In this document: positions 10,964-21,114 of the stretch, in pieces
Layout of the letters: each line of letters opens with the position of its first letter
Position numbering within the stretch: position 1 is the stretch's first letter
Assembly (NCBI GenBank): GCA_001632425.1
Contig: KV425643.1
Coordinates: forward strand, 31,269 to 66,266
Source of the DNA: Neolentinus lepideus HHB14362 ss-1
Lineage: Eukaryota > Basidiomycota > Agaricomycetes > Gloeophyllales > Gloeophyllaceae
Length of the DNA: 34,998 nt
Direction of reading: 5' to 3'
Made by a program: the position numbers and the translations under genes
The notes under the pieces: generated by a model
Databases searched by the model: none
What the model was told of the DNA's origin: nothing
What the model saw: only the letters and a program-made list of their open reading frames with translations

Positions 10964-11854
10964 ATGAACTCTCTTCGCCATACCTTCCAAAACAGACTGT
11001 CTAGGAATGATCCCCCGGCGGGACATGTCTTCAACGCACAATTCATTCCCTGCCCTGGCCATACCACTGACTCCTATGTCCCCAATCTCCATGCACTCCT
11101 ACTCCACCACTATACAGATCCTGAGCTTTTCAACTGACTATCCCAAAGTCCCATTGGAGCAATGATCGCAAGAGAGGTAGCGGAGATCGAGATTCTAAGA
11201 GCAAAGACTCACCATGCTATAGAAACGCTCGAACGAATCACTACCGACCTACGCTGGGAAGAACCAGGATACGATCAAATTGGGCAGAGACTTACACACC
11301 GCCTCATCTACATGGGGCTCGACATGCCTATCACTGAATTTCTTCATAGCAAGTACCCTTATGGCGAACGCGAACTCGATGCCTACGGCACTAGAGCCTA
11401 TCCCATCGAAGTCGAGCAGTGGTTCGAAAATCGTCACCGCCTACCTACCATCTGACGCCCTCATTTTTCCCGTATCGGTAATCGCCCTGACAATCGCGTC
11501 ATACGCCACCCATGTAACCCTCCCAAACAGAAGAATACGCACACTTGAACACCTACGCCACATCCACCCATAAGTCCTAGTTCTGCTCGTAGCACCTACA
11601 ATCCGTCGACTCCTCCTCCTGTTCCACCCAAGGACACTCATGCATCTCCTCCATCTTCTTCAATCGCCCCCATGTCAGTTACCCTTTCCACTGTCGAATG
11701 CTGGCAATGTCACGAAATGGGTCACAAACATGCTGAATGCCCTTCTTATGGGACGGATTTGCATGACGAACCTCCTAATTGGCATGAAGAACTTGGGGAT
11801 ACATCACTCCCTGATGAATACTACGATAATGTCAGTGCTTATGGGCATGATTGA
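10964..11854 (+). pseudogene. G2 third ORF downstream of pol, with CCHC zinc knuckle
   Basis: A single frame from ATG 10964 to TGA 11852 would encode about 296 residues. It is broken only by TGA at 11135, 11453 and 11546. The middle part (11160-11450) is charged and probably helical. A Pro/Ser-rich linker follows (11560-11670). Then comes a canonical CX2CX4HX4C knuckle, CWQCHEMGHKHAECP (from 11699), and an acidic tail. The ORF lies between pol and the 3' LTR, the place where env or accessory genes sit in other elements. I see no signal peptide or membrane segment, so it is not envelope-like. A nucleic-acid-binding accessory or second nucleocapsid-like role is an inference. The function is unknown. 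Confidence 0.75.
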
Positions 11855-11887
11855 ACGTCTGGGACGTTCCGGTTAGTGGAGAGCTAA

Positions 11888-12262
11888 TGTTATGAAGCGC
11901 GTAGCAACCGGCATGCTATTTACTTTTTCTTCTCACTCTTATTGACTCATCGTTACTATGGACACGTGTCTCATAGGATACGCTCTCATGTTTATTGTTT
12001 CTTTTCTACTGCGCATTCTCAAATCAACAGAGACGGGTATCTAGCTTACGCGTCTCAGCATCGGACACTAGTATATAAGACTTCCTGTACATTAGCTATT
12101 ACTCCAGCTTAACCTCCTCTTGGTTATCTGACTAATTTCCTCTCAAAACCCCGACGGCCCTTGACTACTAAGTCTGGGTGAACTACGACATAAGTCTATT
12201 GCTATATCAGTGAGACTTATTGACGAACAAGAACTACCTCTTTGAGGAGACTTTTCCTAACA
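11888..12262 (+). repeat. G2 3' LTR
   Basis: 375 bp, TGTTAT...CCTAACA. It is preceded by a short purine-rich stretch (AGTGGAGAGC) that may be the polypurine tract. It differs from the 5' LTR at about 15 positions, all transitions. It is followed directly by the target repeat GTGGT. Confidence 0.95.
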
Positions 12263-12267
12263 GTGGT

Positions 12268-13320
12268 GGTGCTTCGAGCCCGCAAGGTGTCAGCCTCAGT
12301 AAGAGTCCTATAAGTCTCAGCACTGGGGAAATTGTTCAGACAGTCAGACGAGACATGCGAGACATTGAAACGACAGCACTTGCAACACCCATTGTATTTG
12401 TCAAGAAGGGCTTTCTCATCTTTGGTGAGCTTAGGTAGGATTTTTTTCTTGTCAGCGGAGTGTGTGACAGAAGAAATGGAAGACATAGTCTGAGAAGAGC
12501 TCAGTGCGAGACAGTTTGGGGTGCCCTTGTTCTTGCCGAGAAAGTGGAGAAGTCAACATTCATTCTTGATACAATGTTCATCATTCATCGAGGATGTGGA
12601 CCTTTTCAAGCCATTTGTTGAACTTGAGAATCTTGTTGACTTTCTCATGTTTGCAAAGCACTTTGAGATCAGAATGCATGTGGATGTTCAGATGCTTGCA
12701 TATATCAGCTTCTTTGAAGTAGAATGGGGTATCGCAGAGGAGGATGTTATCCACACAGAAGTTGGTCTGCCACTTGGCAAAGGGGAGGAGGCCCTGGGTA
12801 GACAATGCTAAGGCATCATGGGCTTCTTCATCCCAATCTGGTCTGAGGTAATGAGATTTCATGGCTTCAATGTACTCAGGGAGAGTGTATGCATTAATCT
12901 TAGCTTTCTCAGTCTGGTACCAGTCCCTCATATCAAGATTTTGCATTCCCCAAGCAACCTTCTTCACGTAGTTCTCAGGCTTGAGGTCCTTCTGGTTCTC
13001 GCAGAACAGCTCACAGGCCTCAGCCCAATCACATATGATGGTGGAGGTGAGCTCACCCGGGAGGAGGAAAGGGATTGATTTTGTACTGGATTGCTCGACT
13101 GAAGCATACTTGGTCGATGAGGAGTTCAACATTGTAAGATGGCAAGGAGGAGGATAATCATTGGAGGAGGAGGACAATGATGTAAGTGAGCTGGGTAGAG
13201 AGCTTAAGGGGATGCTAAGGTCATCTGGGAGGGGAATGTCCTCAGGTGGGGGTCCAGGCAGCTGGGTGGCAGCAGCTCTTGTAGTGGGAGCCAGTTTAAT
13301 GATGGCAAGAATGGTAGTGG
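12268..13320 (-). pseudogene. G1 gag remnant with zinc knuckle
   Basis: A Ser/Pro-rich N-terminus leads into a gag domain (LLPGELTSTIICDWAEACEL, near 13060-13000; PENYVKKVAWGMQNL; EYIEAMKSHYLRPDWDEE) typical of mushroom Ty3/gypsy elements. A frame break follows near 12580. Then comes the knuckle region (LTKDEKALLDKYNGCCKCCR, near 12430-12370; SHVSSDC) and the Leu-Thr-Glu-Ala-Asp linker, where G2 has inserted. The open frame extends upstream to 13561, but its first 100 residues overlap the LTR/leader and are probably not gag. It pairs with the pol remnant at 1583-3762. Confidence 0.85.
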
Positions 13321-13459
13321 GCAGCAACAGTAGCAGTGAGGAGCAGTAATGGCAATGGCAATGGCTGAACAGCAAAAGGAAGGTGAGAAGTGTCCTTAAT
13401 AATAGAGCAGAGAATCGAAGGACAAGGTTGAAGTTCAAAAAAAAGTGGAAACCCACAAG

Positions 13460-13736
13460 TGGGTAACACTCAGAGAGGCACACAACAGAACTAGACCTTG
13501 ATGTATTCGAAGGTAGACAAGCAGGGGGAAAAAAGATGATCATGTACAGTGCGTGTATCATCAGCTTATAAGTGTGAACAATGACAGGAGTGTGTCACAG
13601 AAGCAGCAGGCAGGAGAAGTACATACAAGAGACAAGCAGGAAGCACATGTGAAGGTAATGAAAGTGGTAGGAGCAATACCGAGAATGGTATGTGGGTCAT
13701 GTGGTCAATGTGGCATTGTGGTGTCATAATCCAACA
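13460..13736 (-). repeat. Probable G1 5' LTR
   Basis: On the minus strand it starts TGTTGGATTATG at 13736. It has a TATA-like box, CTTATAAGC, near 13570 and ends around ...GTTACCCA at 13460, before the gag leader. The end point is a guess because the partner LTR is missing. The region is CpG-poor. Confidence 0.5.
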
Positions 13737-15400
13737 GGATTACATGCAGCTGAAGCAGTGCAACACTGCTGCACTATGCCACTTGTTGGAAGGATACCAC
13801 AGCACTGCCGCTATTGTTGAGATGGGTGCACTTGCTTACATAATGCAGCAGAGCACCTGCTGAATGAGATTGAAGTGTCGAGGAGTGCAGGAAATAGCTG
13901 GAAAAATCAATAAAAACTCGAATATTGCTTGTGCCACCAGACTGGGAGCCCTAGCACTATCGCACATAGTGTGAGAAATAGCGCAAAAGTGCCAAAAATG
14001 TGTTTTCTGAGCCTGGAGACACATAGGGTGTATCACCATGCATGTGACATCACATGTCACATGGACATTTTGCTTGCAGGTGTTGCCAACCCCCATAAAT
14101 CACTTCAATTCTCTGTCATACATTACAGTGCTTTGCATACTTGTATCTTGCACCTGAGTATGTGCACTTGTTTGCATGGTGTAAACAGTGACCTTGTCAT
14201 GCTAATTCATGCCTCCACCAGTGTTTATAAAGTTAGGATAACACATTATTGTATGGTATTATGAGCAACATCTCAACATTTCAGAGATTGCTGAACTCTC
14301 CAGCCATTGCAAAGTGACAATCCACATTATTATATTGAGGCTGCACAAGGACTATAGTGATGTTGAATGGCCTTTCACCCAATCTGCATGACACAAAGGG
14401 GCTTTATAGTCTGTCCCTTGGTCTGTAAGCCACTGCATTCCAGACACAAGTATTTGAGGTTTGAATACCTGAGCCTATATGTGGCATGCCCATCTGTTCA
14501 GACCATAAACATGTGGTTGCCTTTAAGTTTGACACTTACTATTAGTTACAGGTACTCGAACCTTGGATTCACATAGTATTAGATTTGTAGATACATGTGC
14601 CTATCAAAGCCGTGAACATGTTTGTCTGCCAGGCATATGCCAAGTTCCAGTACCTGAGTCTACGTGCTCTACCCAAAGATTGAATACTCATGCATAGTCG
14701 AGGATATAAATAATCACAGATACTTTTATATACACATTATTCATATCATTAATAAATATCAAATATATATCAAACAATATACTATTAATTAATCAAACAG
14801 GCCAACACCGATCACCTTCCTGGGTGACTCATGTCTCCACTGTGTTGGGAGATATCCACACTGCATGCCAATGCATGACGTGACAGCTTCCTTGTGTGCA
14901 TCTCCCTGTTTCACATGCAGTGGACAGGGGAGGCAGATGGACCATGGCAATGCTGTGTGCTGTAGTCACAAAATCCCAGATGGGATACATGCATGGAAAC
15001 TTGAGTTAGTCACATAGAGATTAAAGTAAGAATGTGACACATACTTTGTGCTCACACGGCCCCTCCACTAACATTGTACCAGATAAGCATGAGCAATGAG
15101 AACACTGATGCTGCATATGATTTGTATGCATCTGCACACCACACTCACATTAGCCTTAACTCAACCTTGAACATGGTAAAGTGACACACTGATGATGTAC
15201 TGACAACTTGAGATGAAACAACATGGAATACCTAGGAGAGAATCAGCACATGCACGAGTGGGAGAAGGAAATACACACCACCATTATATACAGTGGAAAC
15301 AGGAGCATGATCAGCTCAAGCACAGGCAGCATGAACAGGCACACCATGATCCACCAAAGTCCTGTGTGAAGGAGACTTGCAGGCAGTGTCATTCAGTGGA
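13737..15400. other. Non-coding, strongly CpG-depleted stretch
   Basis: I recognise no gene or element. Short open frames on both strands have no domain. There is no CG dinucleotide at all from about 14101 to 14525. An AT-rich patch lies at 14700-14800. A 10-bp inverted repeat with 3-nt loop (CATGTGACAT/ATGTCACATG) lies near 14040-14062. It is probably very old transposon or intergenic DNA. Confidence 0.6.
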
Positions 15401-15416
15401 GGAGAGGTAAGCAGGG

Positions 15417-16717
15417 TTATTCATTGTGCAGCAGATCACAGTGAATTTCATCTGCAGTGGAACCATTATGATGAGACAGCAGCAATGAAAATGGAAAGAG
15501 AGAAGAATGCACTTTGAGCATAACTGGCACAATCATCTCCAGCAATGACAGGGTCATCACCACCACCAGTGTGAGTGCCCATATTGCTGTAATCCAGTTG
15601 GTCCACCTGTGAACAAAACTGTATTGAGCATCTGTGGTGCAGCAGATAATGTCAGATTGACCTAGGTGCAGTGTCAATGGGAGAGGTTCGATAGGAACAG
15701 GTCTTATGATGCATACTTGTACTCAAACTGGGACTGCCCAATGAACCCACTGATGATGGAGCCCAGGACAGGGCTGAGGAAGCTGCAGAACATAATGACT
15801 AGGATGTGTTAGTGGTGGATCAGGTCAATGACAAAGGAAATAACAAAAGGATTGGGAAGAGAACCCAGGCAGTCTGGGAGCACAGGGAGTATACTGAGGG
15901 TGTTATCCACAAGCAAGCTCTATAGACTGCAAACCTGCACTTGCATGCACATACACCCTCATCTGCTTCTTATGAAGAAGTAATATGGGATGCAAAAGAC
16001 AAATTCCAGTGAGGAACAACTTGTGTGGGAATGTTGTTGAGTGACCAAGTCCAATAAAAAGCATGGGCTCAACAAATTGTCATCAGTGGAATAACCTCTT
16101 TATAGTCCCAAAATGATTGGAGAATAATAGTGGTAAAACTTCATGAAATGAGGTACGACTATCAACCCTTGTTTGAAAATAAAAACAAATCTATCACTCA
16201 CAATATACACCAGATTTTTCTCTCCAATCTCATTTAATGGCATAAATAATGGGCTCACAATCCCAAACCCAATCAAAACCAGGGCCACCTCAAGCAATAG
16301 CACCTCCTGTGATACCCCAAGCTTCCAGGCAGTGTCACTAGCAGCAGCCTGGTTGATGGATGTGGCTATGCTAGCAACAAGGGAAGTTTGGCTGATGAGG
16401 AAGGTCACAAGCTACTGACATGTGTGGGACCAGCTGTGATGGAAAATGTTAATGAAGAACAAGGAGAATTAAGTAAAAAGAGTATGCACTTGTGTGGGTC
16501 CTGTAAAGGTGTGATGTTAGAGGTCAAACACAGATATTGTGGAATGATGCACCTCAGGATCCCCATGCATCCATGCAGTGAGATATAGGTCCTCCTTCTC
16601 CTGCTCTGAGCTCTTGATTCTTGATGTGCCAGGTATGCTCTGCCTCTCTACCTCCTCACTGAGGTCTGCAATCTCCTTGTCTCTGGATGGGATGCAGGTT
16701 GGGCCTGCAGAGACCAA
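15417..16717 (-). pseudogene. MFS (multidrug-type) transporter pseudogene
   Basis: Four pieces on the minus strand resemble the first half of a fungal drug:H+ antiporter. 16717-16553 is a cytoplasmic N-terminus ending DLYLTAWMHGDPE. 16433-16202 has TM1-TM2 with the MFS loop (GVSQEVLLLEVALVLIGFGI, SPLFMPLNEIGEKNLVYI), where the usual Gly-Arg-Lys is degraded. 15782-15717 is FLSPVLGSIISGF, like the antiporter motif GPVLGP. 15606-15510 is KWTNWITAIWALTLVVV followed by MIVPVMLK. GT-AG boundaries fit (GTGAGT at 16201; 15716-15607). A TAG replaces a probable Trp codon near 16415, one junction is out of phase, and TM3-TM5 and everything after TM7 are not found. It is the only host-type gene in the window. 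Confidence 0.6.
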
Positions 16718-17640
16718 GTTGGTTGGGGATATCAGAGCATGCTTTTTTTGCAGTTGGGGGCTCTGAGGACATCAGGGCAGGAGGAAAAATGGTGGTAGGC
16801 AAGGTAGCTTTGCATATTTGTCGACTTCATTCTGATTACTTTTGTTAATACACAAAGAGCATGCAGAATTAAGTAAGAGAGTGTACTTGAGATATATGCA
16901 ACGGTGTTGGCTGCAGCTCACTGTAGATGATGAGGGCATAGTCAGAGACAAAGATTACATGGGGGTGAGAGACAGAGAGAGAAGGATGCCAATGGTGGTC
17001 AGATATTAAGAGAGTCCCAGCACCAGGGCCAATGGAGTCTGAATTATTAAAACTCAGTCCAAGTTGGACTTAACACATTTCTGACTGCAACTGAAGAGGC
17101 ATCATACAATGACACCAATAGTAATGATTTTGTAACCAGGCACAGGTACACAAGGTTGTAGTAGGTAAGAATAGACTGGGTAGATGCATCTAGTTAGAGC
17201 CACAAATAACCTACATGTCTGAAGGCATGACATGCCCATGTGCTCACACCTAGTCACATGTACTCAAGGCTTAGCAATGAGATGTGCTCTGACATTCAAA
17301 TACATGTGAGTACAACTTGTGGTCATATCTATTTGATTCCCAAACAGATGAGTCCAGAATGCAGTGAGCATTACTGCTGCATTACTAGCTCACTGATGAT
17401 TTGAATGATATGCGTAAAGCAACATGACAGGGAACATAGCAATCAACATGAAGGTCCAGTGGGATGTGTGATGAGGTCACTATTTGTGCAGTACAAACTA
17501 GTACAAACACCAGGGCACAAGAACAGCTGTCTAAATGAATATGCAAAGCACTGTATCTGTACTTATGTACTCAATATGGTGTGTGTAACTCAGTCACTGC
17601 TACTTTTGTACAAGACATTACCTAAGCTCAAAACTTGTCC
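16718..17640. other. No recognisable gene
   Basis: CpG-poor sequence; short open frames only. Part of it could be the 5' flank of the MFS pseudogene. I see no repeat copy elsewhere in the window. Confidence 0.5.
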
Positions 17641-17649
17641 AAATACTTT

Positions 17650-17702
17650 TCTGTCTGGTGGAAATGCTCCTTTTGTCCAGGTGATGATTTCCACCAGACA
17701 GA
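17650..17702. repeat. Hairpin with 16-bp perfect arms
   Basis: CTGTCTGGTGGAAAT at 17651-17665 is repeated inverted at 17687-17701, with one more T/A pair outside and a 21-nt loop. No T-run or gene end lies beside it, so it does not look like a terminator. It may be a foldback remnant of a small DNA element. Confidence 0.8.
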
Positions 17703-17913
17703 TTTTTGACAGTATCAAAACTTGATGAGATATAAAATTTTGGTATCTCAATTTAGCCACATGATGTCATATGTACTAAATATAGTAATAAACTTATGTA
17801 ATATTGCATATAGTCATAATCTGTGGGCACAAAATTATTGCTGCTATGCCTACCCACATATCTGACACTGTTCCATGCAATAGCACACCTGCTATGATAG
17901 CAAAAAGATCTGA

Positions 17914-17932
17914 TAATAATAATAATAATTTT
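17914..17932. repeat. (ATA)n microsatellite
   Basis: About six AAT/ATA units within an AT-rich patch. Confidence 0.8.
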
Positions 17933-18265
17933 ATAATATCTCACTGCCAAACAAAATTGGCCACTGTCACAGTGTAGTGGTGATTGTGTCACACACCATA
18001 GTTCTTATTTTCATCTTTCACCCATCTTTTTGGTTCTTAGAGCCCTTTTTAAGATGAGAATAAGTCACTTTAATTGTGACAATTTAGAGCACCAATTTAG
18101 CACCCTAAAGTGGGGGTCCACCCTGACCCCAGGATCCTGGCTACTCTATGGCCAGTATGACTTCTCTGTTGCGCACTCCATCACCACTGCTCACTGGCCT
18201 GGTTCATACTCCTTCACATTATCCAACACACTTCCAAGTACACCTAACCCTATGCAGATAAACTA

Positions 18266-18884
18266 GGGGGGGTCAGAGTGGTCGGTTTTGCGTCGGTTCT
18301 GACCCTCGGTTCTGAGGTCGGTTCTGCGCGTCCAGAATCGTCGGTTCTCCAGAACCGGCGCGATTGCAGTTACGGCTCCAGAGCCGTAACTGCAGTCCGG
18401 TTCCGGTTCTGACCTGTGCATAAACATTACACTTTTGTAGTCCTCTGTAGTCTTATAACAAACATTTGTATGGACATTGCAAAATCCAAATTTGGTTGTA
18501 TAGTAAGCCCCGCCACTGCTGCAGGCATCAAATTTCGAGCTACTCCCCGTCCGACACAACTATCTGGGCACTACTACTTCTACTGTCCCCTATGGCTGGT
18601 AAGAGAAAGAACCCTGAGGAGGGTGATTCCACAAAGCCTTCATGTTGAGGAGAAAGACAAATGGTGATTCACAGAGTTGTAATCAAGTCAATACATGTGT
18701 CTACAAATCACGGAAGCTACTACAAAGCGTCTAGAGTATATAATGCGATCCAGAACCGAGAGTGAAAACCGGTGCGGTCAGAGTGGGAGCCGGTTCTGGT
18801 CCGGTTTTGGTGTGCAGGACCGACGCAGAACCGGGGGTCAGAACCGGTCAGAACCGACGCAAAACCGGCCACTCTGACCCCCCC
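18266..18884. mobile_element. Non-autonomous DNA transposon with long terminal inverted repeats (hAT-like)
   Basis: The ends GGGGGGGTCAGAGTGG... (18266-18304) and their complement (18846-18884) agree at 38 of 39 positions. A TA lies just outside each end. Inside each end is an array of the octamer CGGTTCTG and variants, pointing inward from both sides, as in the subterminal transposase-binding repeats of Ac-like hAT elements. TA could be the target duplication (Tc1/mariner-like) or part of a TAGGG-type hAT terminus; an 8-bp duplication would then be AGATAAAC versus CTGTAAAT, only half matching. An ATG at 18592 opens a short frame, MAGKRKNPEEGDSTKPSC, possibly the start of a deleted transposase. 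CpG-rich, so young. Confidence 0.85.
18365..18394. repeat. 14-bp-arm hairpin inside the TIR element
   Basis: TGCAGTTACGGCTC and its exact complement are separated by two bases. It lies at the inner end of the left subterminal repeat array. It may be a remnant of an internal deletion or a structural element. Confidence 0.85.
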
Positions 18885-18886
18885 TA

Positions 18887-21114
18887 CTGTAAATGCTACT
18901 TCAGGTTTGTGCTGCCACTGCTGTCAGCCTGAGTAGTATGGGATTGGTATGGAAGTCTGCCAATGGTGGACAACACTCAGAGCAGCACTGTTATGACTGA
19001 GCTAGAGTAGTAGAGTCGAGTAGGAGTAATAAATTGATAATATGGCAAGAGGGGATTTTCCTGAGTAATAACTCTAGTCACAACTCAAATATTTGATTCA
19101 GAACTGTAAATACCCTAATAATAAACTAAGTCACACTTGATATAATTGGCTTTCATTATGATAGATATCAAGCTACAGGTCCTAGCTAAACCACTATAGG
19201 AAGAGGACTTAAATTCTTGGAGGGGGGACATTCCTGAGTAATATTGTGTGCAAGAGTGATTGATTTCAGGACACTTCAGTGTCATTCTTATATACATTTG
19301 TGAGTTACCTCAGTCAGGAGCCTGAGAGTAACTTACAGGTCATTCTCAAGATATCTACCTAATTCTACAGGTTTCTAATATATTCTACAAGTCACTCTGC
19401 TCTTCATTCATTGTCCTTGAATATTCTTTCAGTTGTGAGTGGCTACTCAGGTATTCCTGATGTGCATGGGAAAGTATCCCAATAAGGCTAACTACTGTGG
19501 CATGTGACTTGACTCAAGTTCTTAAGTCCTTTGTAGCTAGTAAATACTGAGTGAACTCAGACTTGTTAGCTCTGTGTTCCTCTAGTGAATATACTATTTA
19601 GACTTGGTAGAATAAGTCCTGACAGTCCATAAGGTAGTGTATATTTGGACTAATTAGAGAATCTAGAAATAGGTAGTTTAATCATAACTCACTATAACAA
19701 GCGCACAAACAAAACAAGACTTCACTTTAGTGCAGAGAAGGCAAGGAACAAGCAGATAGTGTACAGCAGTGAGTTTGTTAACTTATAAGTGCAAACAAAC
19801 CATAGGTGAAGAGTCTGATAAATGAAAAGCAGTGAAAGGTCTGATGAATGAAAAGGTGCTATGAAAGAAGTGCACACATACATGTGAAGATGTGACAAGA
19901 ATACAGTATTGGATGGTCATGTGATGTGATGGCTCTCTGCACGATGAGACAACACTTTTTCAGTCAGAAAAAAATATGTAAATTTAGTTTATGGTGTGTA
20001 CAATATGTATACCAAATTCTTTCCAAGTAGCTGCAGTCTCCAGCTCAAAAACACAGTGTTAATGTAGGTTCTGACTAGAATTGAAACTTAATTTGAGATC
20101 CATCACTTTTTTTTGGTGTCAAATGCATTGCTTGTCAAATGTATTGATTTAAAATTGTATTATGGCTTCTAATGATAGTATTTGCACTCTGAATCATGTT
20201 GTTTAGTGCTCATTTCATTAAGATACAGATCTTGCAGTGGCATGGGTCCCACCAAAGCTGTGCTCCCCACCACATGGTGTGGACCTGCATGTATCTCACT
20301 TACAAAGTTTGAAGGACTCTTGCTTGGGGGCATGTGGGATTGCTATCATGCACTCTTGCTTTACATTTTATTTTGTATGCAGACCTTTAACTTTACTGAA
20401 CCTACTGAATCTTTGTTGGGAGAAAGCTAAGGCATTTGCAGTAAGCTTATCAGCCCAAAAAGTACCACTCATCTCAAATCAAGAGGGTTTTTTTGGCCCC
20501 TATCCCCTGGATAAAGCTTCAGGTAACTATTACAATTGACTCAGGTGAGGAAGACACTGAACTCTGCCAGACCGAGGATAAAGATGAAGTCTGAGTGACT
20601 GGGGTAAACTTGATGTGGCACCACATCACTTGATGGTGAAGCTGATTTGGAGTACAGGACAAAGATTGTCTTGTAACTTGTGAAGAGATAGATTTATGTA
20701 CTCATGTCTTTTTTCTGTGATAAATTTAAACTGTAGCTTCAATTTTATCAAACTAGTATGGAAAAAAATGTGCTGGAAAATATTCAGGACATGATGCAAA
20801 ATGAGCCATGTCATCTGACAGTCCAATACTGTAGAAAAGGTGTGGCTATATTAGGGTTGAGTGGTGTATGGCTATAATCCAGGATTACATGGTAGTGCTA
20901 GTAGATACATATGCCATGATGCAAGATGTCTATAAAGTAAGAATCAGAGTGGCACTTGAAAGCTGTACTCTCCTGTCCTTTTGACTGCTATTGTAGTGTC
21001 TTGTGATAGCTTGTGCATGGTTTATGTTGAAGCAGCAGTGCAGAAACCAAGGAATGAACAGAATCAATAGAGAACTAGAACAATGACAGGAGTGCATATA
21101 GTGCATTATTTGTA
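18887..21114. other. No recognisable gene; old repeat-derived DNA
   Basis: CpG-poor. Open frames up to 100 codons (e.g. 20237-20539) show no domain. About 19690-19954 may be a solo LTR (separate entry). A stretch near 20855-21060 with TATAAAG at about 20933 could be another LTR remnant, but no ends can be fixed. Confidence 0.45.
19690..19954 (-). repeat. Possible solo gypsy LTR
   Basis: On the minus strand it starts TGTTGTC at 19954 and has ACTTATAAGT about 170 bp downstream. The G1 LTR has the same layout: TATA box CTTATAAG about 170 bp from its TGTTGG start, and a shared ACATGTGAAG-like patch. The other end and the target duplication were not found. Confidence 0.35.

Larger units (their letters stand above)
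3763..12262 (+). mobile_element. Ty3/gypsy (chromovirus-type) retrotransposon G2, full length
   Basis: The element is 8,500 bp, bounded by two 375-bp LTRs that begin TGTTA and end TAACA. It is flanked by the 5-bp target duplication GTGGT (3758-3762 and 12263-12267). The internal order is gag (with CCHC knuckle), protease, RT, RNase H, integrase with HHCC and GPF motifs, a C-terminal chromodomain, and an extra zinc-knuckle ORF. It sits in the gag linker of the old minus-strand element G1. LTRs differ at about 15 of 375 positions (4%). Twenty premature stops show that it is not autonomous now. A 1,561-bp insertion lies in gag, so the original element was about 6.9 kb. Confidence 0.95.
1575..13736 (-). 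mobile_element. Old Ty3/gypsy retrotransposon G1, truncated and interrupted
   Basis: Read on the minus strand the parts are: an LTR-like start TGTTGG at 13736, gag (13.3-12.3 kb), then the 8.5-kb G2 insertion, then the end of gag, protease, reverse transcriptase and the start of RNase H (3762-1583). The two halves rejoin across G2: the run of Thr codons after the zinc knuckle at 12268 continues in frame at 3762. The rest of RNase H, the integrase and the 3' LTR are absent; the left end runs into repeat RptA. A 255-bp insertion sits in the RT domain. Without insertions about 3.4-3.7 kb of the element remains. It is CpG-poor and carries frameshifts and stops, so it is dead. Confidence 0.85.

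Noticed and set aside
10964..11455. Envelope gene in G2
   Set aside because: No signal peptide, membrane segment or glycosylation-rich ectodomain; a zinc knuckle is present instead.
4395..11854. TGA reassigned to an amino acid in this organism
   Set aside because: TGA enrichment is limited to transposon genes and fits CGA decay at CpG; Arg is the expected residue at most sites, and CGA codons are still used in the same genes.
20182..20539. Two overlapping plus-strand frames near 20.2-20.5 kb as a gene
   Set aside because: They overlap in different frames with no recognisable domain and no supporting splice or start context.
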